Below are positions 36,691-48,344 of a DNA stretch of 64,000 bases, piece by piece; position 1 is the first letter of the stretch, and each line of letters begins with the position of its first letter. Below the pieces are notes generated by a model. It did not search any database. It was not told where the DNA came from and saw only the letters and a program-made list of their open reading frames with translations. The position numbers and the translations under genes were made by a program. The stretch comes from Adiantum capillus-veneris (Eukaryota; Streptophyta; Polypodiopsida; Polypodiales; Pteridaceae). The stretch lies in contig CM043959.1 of assembly GCA_014529385.2 (NCBI GenBank), forward strand, positions 85,293,029 through 85,357,028, read 5' to 3'.

Positions 36691-37200
36691 AAATGAATAA
36701 GGCACTTTGGCCATTTTAGATTTTTAATCTTAAGACTGGTCACTCAGGGACATCCTTTTTAGAAAGTTGCACATATGGATGCAATGGAGTATGCAACTCC
36801 ATCCCCCTCTCCATAGTGAAGTGATTGAGCACTTTGTCAATATACTTGAACTAAGAAAAATAGAATAACAAGGCTGAAATCTCATCATTGCTTTGCTCAA
36901 CAATTAATATCTCATCCACATGAAGGACCAAAATCAATAAACTACCATCGTCAGCTTGCCTAGTGTAGAGGTAGTGGTCCACATCACTCTATTTGTAACC
37001 TTAAAATAACATAAATAAGTAAAATTTACAATACCACTCCCTTTATGGTTGTTTTAGACCATTAAAGGGCTTTTCTAACTGACACACCAAGTCATTTTTT
37101 CCCATCTCAAAAAAACCTTCTATCTCTTGCACATAAACTTCTTCTTGAATATCACCATGCAAGAACACTTTTTTGGCAGCGATTTTGTCAAGCTCCATGT

Positions 37201-37392
37201 CCTCTCTAGCAGTTAATGCAACTACAAACAACAGCGTAGTCATCTTGAAATTTGGAGAAAAGATATCATCAACGTCTATACCCTATTGCTACCTATATTT
37301 GTTAGCAACAAGTCCTCTCTAGCAGTTAATGCAAGTACAAACAATAGCGTAGTCATCTTGAAAGTTGGAGAAAAGATCTCATCAACGTCCAT
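37201..37392 (+). repeat. 113-bp duplication inside copia pol
   Basis: CCTCTCTAGCAGTTAATGCA starts at 37,201 and 37,314. The second copy is cut by the MITE at 37,393 and resumes at 37,681 (CCATACCCTATTGCTGC). Confidence 0.85.
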
Positions 37393-37680
37393 GGGTGAAA
37401 GCATGTTAACCTGTCGCGCTTTTTGTGCTAGTTAGCAGTTTCAAGTTAGCACATCCTTGAAAATTTGGGCGTCCGGTAAATTTTTTACAAATAATATCAA
37501 AATTTGTTGAAGGTTGTACATTTGGATTTCTTGTTTCAAGTGCTTTCTATTGATATATCATATGTCATAGATCTTGGAGATGTAGCTCAAGTTATTGTAC
37601 TAGTTAGCATATGTCAAAATTGTGCTAGTTAGCATTGTTCGGGACATGAAAAAGCATGACAGGTTAACATGCTTTCACCC
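37393..37680. mobile_element. 288-bp MITE with 23-bp perfect terminal inverted repeats
   Basis: The left end GGGTGAAAGCATGTTAAC and the right end GTTAACATGCTTTCACCC are reverse complements, and the match extends over 23 bp. It is flanked on both sides by CCAT, a possible 4-bp target duplication. The uninterrupted host sequence can be read from the neighbouring 113-bp copy. The interior repeats TGCTAGTTAGCA and is non-coding. The superfamily is not assignable from these ends alone. Confidence 0.9.
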
Positions 37681-38919
37681 CCATACCCTATTGCTGCATA
37701 TATTTGTTAGCAACAAGTCATGCCTTGTACTTGGGTTTATTATTATGAGGTGTGATCTTTAGTTTACACAGCCATTTGCATGGTAGCGCCTTTCTACCTT
37801 TAGGAAACTAAACCAAGCTTGATTCTTATGTAGTGACTCCATATTTTATTGCATAGCTTTCTCCACTTCACCCTGTCTTCCATTAACATGGATTGCTTAT
37901 AGTAAGAGGTATCTCCACAATCTGTCAACTTAATGTAGTCCAAGGAGGGAACAAATCTATTGGGAGGCCTTGAAACTATTGTAGAGTACTTAATAACTAG
38001 TTGATCATGTTGTCCCTTAGCAACACCTTGTACAACAAGAGGAATCTGGCCTTGTTATCCAACAATAGTCTTGAGGATCCCATAATGGATATCTCATATC
38101 TCAAGGATTTCCATAGCTAAGAAGTATGTAGTTCTTTGAGGTGGGAGACAACTTGCTCTTGAACTCCTTTGGAAGATGGAAATATGCTTCAGAGCTAAAG
38201 ACTCTAAGATGCTTATAAGCAGGTGGCTTGCCGCACTAAAGCTCTTCATCTACCTTCTCAACTAAAGACTTGTTGAGAGATCTATTAATAATATTAATAG
38301 TTGTAGCTAGCGCTGCTACCCAAAATCCATTAGTCAACTCTGCATTAAATAACATTCTATGTAGATTCTCTTATATAGTACAATTCATCCTCTTAGTAAC
38401 ACCATTTTGTGGAGGGTTATATGGAGAAGTCAACTCTCTTTTGATGCCTTTGCAATCACACAAATTCTAAAAGGCTTTACTAACATACTCACCACCATTT
38501 TTTGAACTTAAGCACTTGAATTTCTTATTAGACTCATTCTCCACTAATGCCACAAAATATTGAAATTCCTAAAGGACTTCATTCTTTCGATTAAGGGGAT
38601 ATACCCACACAATCCTTGAGAAGTTATCCATGAATATAACAAAGTACAATGAACACCCCATGAATCTATTTCATAGGCCCACACAAATCACTATGCGCTA
38701 AATTTAACGGATCACTTTTTAAGTGTTTCCTATTTTGTGTGGTGATTATGTTTGTTTACCATAAACAAAATGCTCACAAACTGAGAAGGCTGAGAAATTA
38801 AAGTCAAGATCATATTTATAACGAGATACGTTTTTTTTGCATTTTGAGACATATGTCCTAACTAGCAATGTCATAGAGAGACGCTTGGTTTCTTGGTTAC
38901 AAACATGGATTTCATTGAC

Positions 38920-39023
38920 ATGATCATGATCGTGTGATTACGTTAATAACGCAAGTAATTATACATGACAAAGACGTGATCACATTAATCACTAGTCCTG
39001 TAAAAACTCAACCACTTTTGTGG
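38920..39023. repeat. Candidate left inverted end of an older element (partner about 47,130-47,220)
   Basis: The segment with GACGTGATCACATTAATCACTAGTCCTGTA, read in reverse complement, aligns over about 40 bp to TACAAGTCTAGTGTTAACGTGTGATCACGT at about 47,165-47,200, with substitutions and small gaps. The motif CGTG.GAT.ACGTTAAT also occurs in direct orientation, so the relation is not clean. Confidence 0.35.
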
Positions 39024-39040
39024 ATTTTTGTCACAGGAAC

Positions 39041-39494
39041 GGAGAACACGACCACCAGACTTTCGAACGCTCAAGCAAGGTGATCGATAAGACAATACGT
39101 ACTACGATGGCTCAATTGGAGACTTTTGGTGATGCGTACGATAAAGGTAAGTCATCTACCTCTTCTTTGTCATGTTTTATGTCTTTGATACGTCTTTTGA
39201 AAGCTTCTGTGATCAAATTTATGCGTAGAAGTTGAGATTTAAATTTGAATTTCTTAATTGATTTGGATAGTATTCATTGCTTCTTATCGTCTAAATTGAT
39301 TGAAAAATTAAATTTGAGATTAAATCGAGAAGTTAAAAGACTTATGGAATTAACCAGTGGTAAAAATAGTTTCACGAAAGAGTTAGTAGAAAATTTGTTT
39401 TTTTTCTTTGAAGAGTCGGAAGCATAAAGATGATTTCTATAACATAAACATTGATATGCATGATGTTATCATTGGTATCAATTAGATGATTGAA
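39041..39494 (+). repeat. Partial second copy of the Ty3 internal region
   Basis: GAGAACACGACCACCAGACT onward matches 40,709-41,160 nearly base for base, including the protease fragment NFLIDLDSIHCFLSSKLIEK. The match ends at ATTAGATGATTGAAA, where the sequence jumps into LTR (AGATAGT, equivalent to 44,384). Confidence 0.88.
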
Positions 39495-40250
39495 AGATAG
39501 TTTGTTTATGAACAGTAAAATTGAGATTTTTGTCTGCGTTGCCTTGTAGACCAGACCTATTCCCGTCGTTTTGAGTACCTGGATTGCTCTGTTCTGAGTT
39601 CGTTTGTAAAAGTTATGATGAAAACAAATAGAAGGCAGTAGCAGTGTAGTATACACAGGGACAAACAGACATACAACATCATACAACTCTCCCTGCTATC
39701 AACCAAGAAGTGGATTTGTTTCCTCATGGTAAACTATTGTAATTGAGATTATGAAGGTATATAATTATGTTTTTTTACTTTGATTATCATGTTGAATTGG
39801 TTGCACGAGTATGTTCTTTTGGCTATTTGGTAGGCGATGTTGAAATCAATGTGTGAAACAGGATCTGTGCAAAGTGTCATGATAGAAATCTAACCTTTAC
39901 GGATCGCTTAGCTATCACGTTCTTATATTATTCTCGCAGGTATACTTGGTGCGAAAATCGTGCAGGCTTTTCGAGGAAAAGAAGGATAAAAGCACGACAG
40001 GTGGTGCGTTTGGGGATCATTCACATATCTCCTCTTCTGCGAGTGCGAGTGAGAGTGTGAGTGCGAGTGAGACGCTGCACGCAAGCGAACTGAAGCTCGG
40101 GGGTGGTCGGGAGGTTCGAGCTCCGTACAACGGAGTGCGCCCATATTCAATTTCTCCTCTATTGTATCAAAACTCTACAAAGATTCATCAATACAAAGAT
40201 CTCTTTCTCTATCTTTTGCTGTCGATCTCTATTATTCGATTCCCATAACA
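39495..40250 (+). repeat. Partial LTR (5' to the complete internal region)
   Basis: Aligns to 44,384-45,333 with about 155 bp missing near 39,531 (LTR positions about 44,421-44,575). Ends CCCATAACA next to the primer binding site. It includes a GAGTGCGAGTGAGAGTG short repeat at 40,040-40,070, which is longer in the right LTR. Confidence 0.85.
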
Positions 40251-40252
40251 AT

Positions 40253-40264
40253 TGGTACCAGAGC
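40253..40264 (+). promoter_or_regulatory. Primer binding site, initiator tRNA-Met type
   Basis: TGGTACCAGAGC starts two bases after the LTR end. The plant initiator-Met primer site is TGGTATCAGAGC, so 11 of 12 bases match. Confidence 0.75.
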
Positions 40265-40283
40265 AAGCGGTTCATTCTGGACA

Positions 40284-40750
40284 TGGAAGGATACGAGAGG
40301 AAGATGAAGGAGTAAGAAGACGTGATTCGACGACTACGAGAGGATCTGGAGCAAGAAAATCGGGAGCGTGTTGAGGCTCTACGGGGCAAAGCAGCACGAG
40401 AGCCTGATATCTATGTGGACCTTGATGGCAAACATGAAGGCAAAAACCATGCTATTCCACCAGGAAACAATAATCATCGTGGCAGCGCTGGGGCACCTGG
40501 CGGTGGTGATAGTGGTGATGGTGGCAATGGTGGTGGTGGACGTAGAGGTCGTGCGAAAAAGAAATGATGACGATATGGAAGAAGCGACAACCAAATCATT
40601 CTTAACGAAGGCTAATTTTAAAGAGTTTGATGGCATGAGAAAAATATGCGAAGATTTAGAAGCGTGGATTGAAGAACTCAAAGATTTGGATTATACTTTC
40701 AATATCGAGAACACGACCACCAGACTTTCGAACGCTCGAGCAAGGTGACC
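40284..40750 (+). pseudogene. Ty3 gag remnant
   Basis: Begins MEGYERKMKE at 40,284 and then hits a stop. A second frame gives a charged coiled segment (VIRRLREDLEQENRERVEAL) and a Gly-rich stretch ending in RRGRAKKK at 40,567. A third frame continues with the gag-like FKEFDGMRKICEDLEAWIEE. Most of the gag core and any zinc knuckle are missing, and the sequence passes directly toward the protease. It is non-functional. Confidence 0.65.
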
Positions 40751-40904
40751 GATAAGACAATACGTACCACGATGGCTCAATTGGAGACTTTTGGTGATGC
40801 GTACGATAAAGGTAAGTCATCTACCTCTTCTTTGTGATGTTTTATTTCTTTGATACGTCTTTTGAAAGCTTCTGTGATCGAATTTATGCGTAGAAGTTGA
40901 GATT

Positions 40905-43900
40905 TAAATTTGAATTTCTTAATTGATTTGGATAGTATTCATTGCTTCTTATCGTCTAAATTGATTGAAAAATTAAACTTGAAATTAAATCGAGAAGTTA
41001 AAAGACTTGTGGACTTAACCAGTGGTAATAATAGTTTCACGAAAGAGTTAGTAGAAAATTTGTTTTTTTTCTTTGAAGAGTCGGAAGCATAAAGATGATT
41101 TCTATAACATAAACATTGATATGCATGATGTTATCATTGGTATCAATTAGATGATTGAAAATCATATTTTGATTGATTGTTAAGAAAGAAAAATATATCT
41201 TTAATCATTTGATGATGATAAGTCACACTCTTCGTGGAAACAAAGAGATTCTAAATCTAGTTTTGGCCATGGAATTGAGAAGGTGACTTAGATAAGGATG
41301 TGAGACGTTGCTTGTGTTTGCTAATGAGATTAAAGAAGAATCTGGGGATAAATAGAAAGAGACAAATCCAGAATTTGTAGAGGATCTCTTACATGATTTA
41401 AGGATGTGTTTCGGACGATCTTCCCGGTATACCTTCGCCTAGAGCGGTAGACCACGCCATAGATCCATATCCAAGAGCAACACCTTATTCAAGGGCTCCA
41501 TACAGGTTCAATATTGATGAGCTTAAAGAGCTCAAGATACAACTTGATGATCTTTTGAAAAAGGGTTTCATTAAACCTAGTGTATCTCCTTGGGGTAGTC
41601 CTGTGTTATTCCAAAAGAAAAAGGATGGTACATATAGGTTATGCATTGACGATAGGAGATTATACAAACATACCATTAAGAACAAATATCCCCTTCCTCA
41701 CATAGATGAATTGCTTAGCCAATTGAGTGGTGCCACAATATTTTCGAAGATTGATCTTCGTTTTGGCTACCATCAAATCCGCATTAAGGCCGAGGACATT
41801 CCAAAGATTTCTTTTCGTACACGTTATGGGCATTATGAATTTACAGTTCTTGCTTTTGGTTTGAATAATACACCAACAACTTTCATGTGTTTAATGAATA
41901 ATATTTTTCACCCGTATCTTGATGACTTCATTCTGGTATTTTTTAATGATATTTTGTGTATTCTAAGAATGAAGAAGATCATGCATTGCATTTAAAGAAA
42001 ACATTTGAAGTTTTGCGTGAACATAAATTGTATGCCAAAGCAAGTAAGTGTTCTTTTGCAAAGGATCAGATTGTGTATTTGGGAAGAGTGATTTCTAAAG
42101 AGGGGATTCACATTGATCTTGATAAAGTTAAGACTATGTCAGTAAGAGATGTAATAAGCTTTATGGGTCTAGCACAATATGAGAGAGCACAAATTAAATA
42201 TTTCTCTAAGATAGCAAGTCCTTTGACCGAATTGACCAAGAAAGACAAGGGTTTTGTGTGGATTTCTACCTGTGAGATTTCTTTTGAGACCTTGAAGGCT
42301 AAAATAGCGGAAAATTGTGTTTTAAAAGTTCCTGAGATGGGCAAGCCATTTGTTGTGTCATGTGATGCTAGTGGTGAGCAATTAGGTTGTGTTTTTACAC
42401 AAGAAGGAAGAGTGGTTGCATATGAGTCTAGGAAATTAAGACGACATGAATTGAACTATGCAACACATGACCTAGAATTGCTTGTTGTTGTTCATGCATT
42501 GAAACATTGGCGTCATCTTTTGCTTGGTGTCAAATTTGAATTGGGTACTGATCACATCAAAGTTTGAAGTATATTTTCACTCAGCCATGTTAAACAACAA
42601 ACAAAGGAGATGGATTGAATTGCTGACTGAGTATGATTTTGATTTGAAGTATTTGTATGGAAAAGAAAATGAAGTTGTAGATGCATTGAGTCGTAGGCCC
42701 ATGTGTAATTTGTTGACTGTTGTGCGGTTCAATTGGATTGATGATATACATGCTGAAGTTGAAAATGATTATTTTCATATGCCTATTTTGAAATTCTTGC
42801 GTGAGAATATTGGTGAGATGTATGAGAATAGATATCACTTGTATAAGGGAAATCTGTATTATTATGACTGCTTGTGTATTCCTGCAAATTCTGCTTTTAA
42901 GAGTCAAATTCTGCATGAGTGTCATAATTCACCTTTTTCTGGTCATCCTGGATTGAATAAGACATATGAAAAGATTAAAACTTCATTCTTTTGGTCGCGT
43001 ATGAAATTGGATGTTAAGAATTATGTGCATGAATGCTTTCAATGTCAACAAGTTAAAATTGAACATAAGAGGATGCTTGGTGACCTTCAACCCTTAGACA
43101 TTCCTTTACACAAGTGGGGGTGTATATCTATGGACTTTATCATTAGACTTCCTACTACTCGTGGAGGGTATGATTCGATCTTTGTGGTGGTAGATAGACT
43201 CACAAAACAGGCTCACTTTTTTCCTGTAAAAATAAATGATACTGCATTGACCATTTCACGCTTGTTTTTGAAAGAGATATTTCGTTTGCATGGCATGCCC
43301 AAGAGCATAGTGTCTGACAGAGATTCTAAATTCACTTCTCATTTTTGGAGAGAGACCATTTGACTCTATAGGTACCCAGTTACGCATGTCTACTGCTTTT
43401 CATCCTCAAACAGATGGGGAAACGGAGAGAGTGAATTGTATTTTAGAAGATATGTTACGAATGTATGTCAATGAAAACCAATCTAATTGAAATGAATATT
43501 TGCCTTTGGTTGAATTTGCATACAACAGTTCATATCATTCATCTATTAGGATGACTCCGTTTGAGGCAATGTATGGCTATAACTATCCCACACCTATTCA
43601 TTTTCTTAACTCGAGGAATAAGGTAGAACTGTCACGTGAGATGCTTGAGAAAATGGATAGCGAGTTGGCCAAAATTAGGAGGAATATTAGAGAAGCTCAA
43701 AAGAGACATAAATTGTATTATGACAAGAAACATCGTGTCGTGGAGTACGAAACTAGTGATATGGTTTTTTTTAAAGGTTATTCCTGAGAAGTCTCATTTG
43801 ATTCTTGGAAATGATAGAAGATTGTCTCCACAATTTGTTGGGCCATTTAAAATTTTGAAGCACATTGGTTCATTAGCTTACAAATTAGAACTGCCTTCTC

Positions 43901-44120
43901 ATGTTAAAGTGCATCATGTATTCTATGTGAGTTTATTGAAAAAGTATATTCATAATGTGCATCATGTTTTACAGGACAACTCTAAGTTTAAAGATGACGG
44001 AACATTGACTGTAGAACCAGACATAGTGCTAGATAGGCGTGTTAAACATCTGAGAAATAGAGATTGTGGATGTTTTGGTTAAGTAGCAGAACTATCCAGT
44101 AGAGGATGCATCATGGGTTA
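40905..44120 (+). pseudogene. Ty3 chromovirus pol remnant
   Basis: Domains in order. Protease: FLIDLDSIHCFLSSKLIEK at 40,913, with the active DSG changed to [19 protein letters not shown] through [15 protein letters not shown], with the catalytic FIDD changed to FFND near 41,940. A frameshift at about 41,960 precedes RNase H (VVSCDASGEQLGCVF, 42,353 on). A frameshift near 42,560 precedes integrase with an H-H-C-C finger (HECHNSPFSGH...HECFQCQQ) and DDE residues in SMDFI, SDRDSKF and the ETERVN region near 43,420. Further frame breaks come at about 43,370 and 43,780. The GPF/Y module (PQFVGPFKILKHIG) and a chromodomain (VDVLVK*QNYPVEDASW, Trp changed to TAG at about 44,083) close it. Gene order and chromodomain place it among plant chromoviruses. 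Confidence 0.85.
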
Positions 44121-44183
44121 ATCTTAGTGTTTTGCAAAGAGAATTTCCCTCCTTCCAACTCTATTGACAGAGTTAATTTTGAT

Positions 44184-44193
44184 AAGGGCAGAA
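44184..44193 (+). promoter_or_regulatory. Polypurine tract
   Basis: AAGGGCAGAA directly precedes the TGT start of the right LTR, the place and composition expected for the plus-strand primer. Confidence 0.65.
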
Positions 44194-45333
44194 TGTAATA
44201 GGACTAAATTTTGAAGTTCTTAAAGTATAAAAAAAAAGAATGTACTAGCACGATTTGAAAGATTGTTGAATAGTCTATTAAATAGAGCTTATATGAATGC
44301 ATTTGAGATATTAAGAGAGAACATATATTCTTTTTTTTAAAATAATACACTAAAGACGTATTTGATATAGATTAATGAATAACAGATAGTCTGTCTAGGA
44401 GCAGTAAAATTGAGATTTTTATTAATATCAATGTTTTATATTTATGTGTTTTAGCTTAAAATGCATGGGTAGGCTTAAAATAAGTTGAAAAAGTAGTGGA
44501 GATCCAAAAATAGAGCTTTTATGAGTCGCGACCTAAGAGTTACGTTTTCAGCCAAACAGAGACTTTTTTCGCAATTCTCTCCACGATGTCTTGTAGAACA
44601 GACCTATTTCCGTCGTTTTGAGTACCAGGATTTCTCTGTTCTGAGTTCGTTTGTAAAAGTTATGATGAAAACAAACAGAAGGCAGCAGCAGTGTAGTATA
44701 CATAGGGATAGACAGACATACAACATCATACAGCTCTCCCTGCTATCAACCAAGAAGTGGATTTGTTTCCTCATGGTAAACTATTGTAATTGAGATTTTG
44801 AAGGTATATAATTATGTTCTTTTACTTTGATTATCATGTTGAATTGGTTGCACGAGTATGTTCTTTTGGCTATTTTGTAGGCGATGTTGAAATCAATGTG
44901 TGAAACAGGATCTGTGCAAAGTGTCATGATAGAAATCTAACCTTTACGGATCGCTTAGCGATCACGTTCTTATATTATTCTCGCAGGTATACTTGGTGCA
45001 AAAATCGTGCAGGCTTTTCGAGGAAAAGAAGGATAAAAGCACGAGAGGTGGTGCATTTGGGGATCATTCACATATCTCCTCTTCTGCGAGTGCGATTGCG
45101 AGTGAGAGTGCGAGTGCAAGTGCAAGTGCGAGTGAGAGTGTGAGTGCGAGTGAGACGTTGCATGCAAGCGAACTGAAGCTGGGGGGTGGTCGGGAGGTTC
45201 GAGCTCCGTACAACAGAGTGCACCCATATTCAATTGCTCCTCTATTGTATCAAAACTCTACAAAGATTCATCAATACAAAGATCTCTTTCTCTATCTTTT
45301 GCTGTCGATCTCTATTATTCGGTTCCCGTGACA
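44194..45333 (+). repeat. Right LTR of the Ty3 element, about 1,140 bp
   Basis: Starts TGTAATAGGAC after the polypurine tract and ends CCCGTGACA before ATTTT. The 39,495-40,250 segment matches it. A short-repeat block, GAGTGCGAGTGCAAGTGC, at about 45,085-45,155 is expanded relative to the left copy. Many substitutions between the LTRs indicate an old insertion. Confidence 0.85.
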
Positions 45334-45338
45334 ATTTT

Positions 45339-47760
45339 TGAGACTTTTGTAAAAAAATTATTAACACTAGTCTAGTAACCTAACATGACATAAAAGTCCT
45401 TTCGGGGTTTTGAAAAAAAAATCCAAAACCATAGTAGATCCACTCATTTTGAAAAATCCTTTCATGAGCTTATAGGTCAAGGACTACTACATATGGGAAA
45501 AAGGAGAAACTTATAAAATGTCTCGTCTCTTGGTCACTACAAACCTCCAAAGTTGATGGACTAGTGCATTTTGCCCAAAATAGCCATTCCTTACGGCTGA
45601 TTGTATATAAATAAAAGTGGGTATTTTTGTAGGACATGAGATAAAATGCCCTGTTAAGTTCAATTGGTTGATGATCAAAACCTATGGTTGAGTTTACCTC
45701 ATTAATTTTTTTTGGGCAAAAAACAAGGTACAAAAAAGTTACATTTTTGCCATTCTATGGACCTATCATTAAAGTTTCTATAGTCACGCTCCATACAGCT
45801 ACTATATACATGTTTTCTTAGTTCCCTTTGGGCCTTTGGATTCAAAAGGATCCATGGAGCATGTCAAAAGGATAATGATTCTTTTACTAATTGGAACCTT
45901 GGGGACAATGATAAATTGCTAAATACAGCAAACATAAAAAAACTGGGTTTAGTGTTATGACCTCTAGAAACCCATAGAAACTACTCAATATCTAGCCAAG
46001 TTTGTAGTTTATGATTAGCTATGGTTACTACCTACAAAATACACACAATTGGCCTAAGAAACTAGCAATATTGAGAAATTTATACTTGCTACTCTAAAAT
46101 GTCTCGTATACTATTCTATATAGCATATTAGGTCCCCCCATACTTAGGGAAGAGTAGGTTTATGTTATACATTCCACTTACACAATCAAAATTTACTTTG
46201 GATATCAAGAAAGCCACCAAAAAAATCATAAAAGTGCTAATTTTGGCCAAAAAATAGGATTATGCAATTCTTGTAAGTTGGTCATAACTTTCAATTTTAA
46301 CACTTAGTTCTCCCTGGAAGCATCAAAACATGTCTAGAACTATGAAGGCTTATCCTCTAGCAATCTAAAACTAACAAACATGAAGTTTAGAGTGGTATAG
46401 TTGCAAAACTTTGAGAAAAACCAAAACATAGGACCTGTTTCTTCACATAGTTAGGTTCAAAAATGTTATGCAAGAGTAAGGTTAATGTTGAGATCAATAT
46501 TCCAAAAAAAATTGTCAAGTTTTTTTCAGCTCATAAGGCAAATTTGTGGATATATAGAGCCTAGAAATTCATTTTCATACTCTTCAAATAATTCAAGCAA
46601 AATGGTCACTTAACATGACACAAAAGTGTCAAAGGACATAAAAGTGTCATGTTACCATTCTAGTGTTAACACTATGCTAATTATCTAAATAAAAAATGGT
46701 TTTAGGGTTGATAAAAAATATTACAGAGCTAAATGAAGGTCTAAAGGTTTCTTTCCATTGCCATCTTCTACAACTAATTTGTGCGTATGGACAACAATTT
46801 TCTATTTTCTTTTGAATGTAAATTCAATCATCGTTAAGAATGCACAAACCTCTTTGAAAAATCCCTCAATAGGTATGTGATAGATGTACCAAGCTTTTTA
46901 ACCCATATACAAATACTGCCGACATATTCTACTTCTCCAAGTTAAGTGTTGAAGTGCAGTTTTACATAAAATTTACTAATTTTAGAAAAGTAAATTTTTT
47001 ATTTTTGAGTTTTTTATGTAAATTGTGTATTTAGAAACCTTTTTCATATCTTGAACCCATAATTAAGAAGTTTCATGAAATTTTGATGTCATATATAAAA
47101 GTTATGTTTCATTTACTAGAATCCTGATGTGAGCCATTTTTGTGGCTTCAACCAGTTTTGTGGCTCATTACAAGTCTAGTGTTAACGTGTGATCACGTTA
47201 ATTGTTAACATGATTTTGATGGCGACCTTCAAAAACCAATAGAGCCGGTAAGTCCTCCAGGTATATGCATTTTCCCGACGGACCCGTCCTGCTTCATAGT
47301 TTTCTCGGCATGCTAAATTGTATATAGTGAAAAAAAATTCTTCTAACTTTGACATTTTGACTAGGAAAATCCTTGTGGACTGTATTTGAGCGCCTAGTAC
47401 AATTATCTCCTTGTGAATTGACCTAAGGTTATAGAGTCATAGTTTCTTTTTTTTGGGCCGAGCATGATTCTTAACACGATAATCATTTCTAAAATTAATT
47501 AAATCCTTCATCGAAACAAAGGTATGAAGACATAACAATTGAATTTTTGGAGATTCATGCTCGTTGTGACAAAGCCACCGGTCCATAAAAGGGCCAAAAT
47601 TGTTTTTAGAAGATGAACATATTTAAATAACAAGTTGATAGTCAAGGGTCGGATGCCCTATCCTAGTGTACTAGGTATATAACAACCCTTGAAGTCTTGC
47701 ATTTTACACCATCATAGGTTTAAATTGATATACATTGTCATTGCATATTATGAGAACTAT
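45339..47760. other. Long AT-rich segment without gene
   Basis: No frame with recognisable protein. Inverted pairs such as AACATGACACAAAAGTGTC and GACATAAAAGTGTCATGTT (46,610-46,655) and repeated CTAGTGTTAAC motifs (near 46,663 and 47,172) suggest a non-autonomous DNA element whose left end was displaced by the Ty3 insertion. Confidence 0.4.
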
Positions 47761-47795
47761 AATCCTTAATTGGGTGAAAATAGCTTCTATATATT

Positions 47796-47982
47796 GAATT
47801 GGATGCATAAGGGGGATACAATCCTTGATTGGGTACAAGTAGTAGTCAATTGTGTAATTGTGTTGAAGGTTTCATTGCCTTGTTTTATGAATTGGATGCA
47901 TAAGGGGGCTACAATCCTTGATTGGGTACAATTAGTACTCAATTGTGTAATTGTGTTGAAGGTTTCATAACCTTGTTTTATG
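47796..47982 (+). repeat. 93-bp tandem duplication
   Basis: GAATTGGATGCATAAGGGGG starts at 47,796 and 47,889. The period of 93 keeps one frame open through both copies (47,770-47,970). I regard that frame as incidental. Confidence 0.85.
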
Positions 47983-48344
47983 AATTGGTTTATATAGGGA
48001 GTGGATTATGTATTATGAAATATTTTTAGTGCATGAGATTGCCAATCATAGATATTATTGCTTTCATATGTGTTTTGCAAATAAATATCATCGTTGCAAT
48101 GTAGAAGTTGATTATTCTTTGTAGCATGTGAAAGTAGACGTGTCTTATTTTTTGCAAATCACACACAAGTATAACTCATCTTTATATTTTTAATTGCATT
48201 GAAAAATTCATAGCATTGTTGTATGTATACATCCAAGTAGAGAATGCATTGCAATGTGTATGCTACTCACAACATATGTGGTCAATATGTGGATTGACAA
48301 GAGTACATTGCAAATCAGATACTGTGTAGATTACTCAATTTTAC

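Larger units (their letters stand above)
35995..38830 (-). pseudogene. Ty1/copia pol relic
   Basis: Read leftwards, pol modules come in copia order. GAG-preintegrase: CEHFVYGKQT at about 38,790-38,760. Integrase core: DLCGPMK near 38,690, PPQNGVTKRMNCTI near 38,440-38,380, and AYFHLPKEFKSKLSP near 38,190-38,130. RT: AAKKVFLHGDIQEEVYVQE...LVCQLEKPFNGLKQP at 37,243-37,043. RNase H end: KVHTTNNLVDLLEN at about 36,060-36,010. Frames are broken throughout, and a MITE plus two local duplications disrupt it. The 3' end of pol is also present in the two upstream 2-kb repeat copies. Neither LTR could be delimited. Confidence 0.8.
39029..45333 (+). mobile_element. Composite, decayed Ty3 chromovirus
   Basis: Flanked by ATTTT at 39,024-39,028 and 45,334-45,338, the 5-bp duplication expected for Ty3 insertion. 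The outermost left bases TGTCACAGGAAC match the start of the right LTR (TGTAATAGGAC), and the right end is GTGACA. The order is: LTR trace, partial internal sequence (39,041-39,494), partial LTR (39,495-40,250), PBS, gag, protease, RT, RNase H, integrase, chromodomain remnant, PPT, full LTR (44,194-45,333). This looks like a multi-LTR tandem with later deletions. All coding parts are broken. Confidence 0.8.

Noticed and set aside
45470-45733. 87-codon minus-strand frame in AT-rich DNA
   Set aside because: No domain, no start context, and within expectation for chance in AT-rich sequence.
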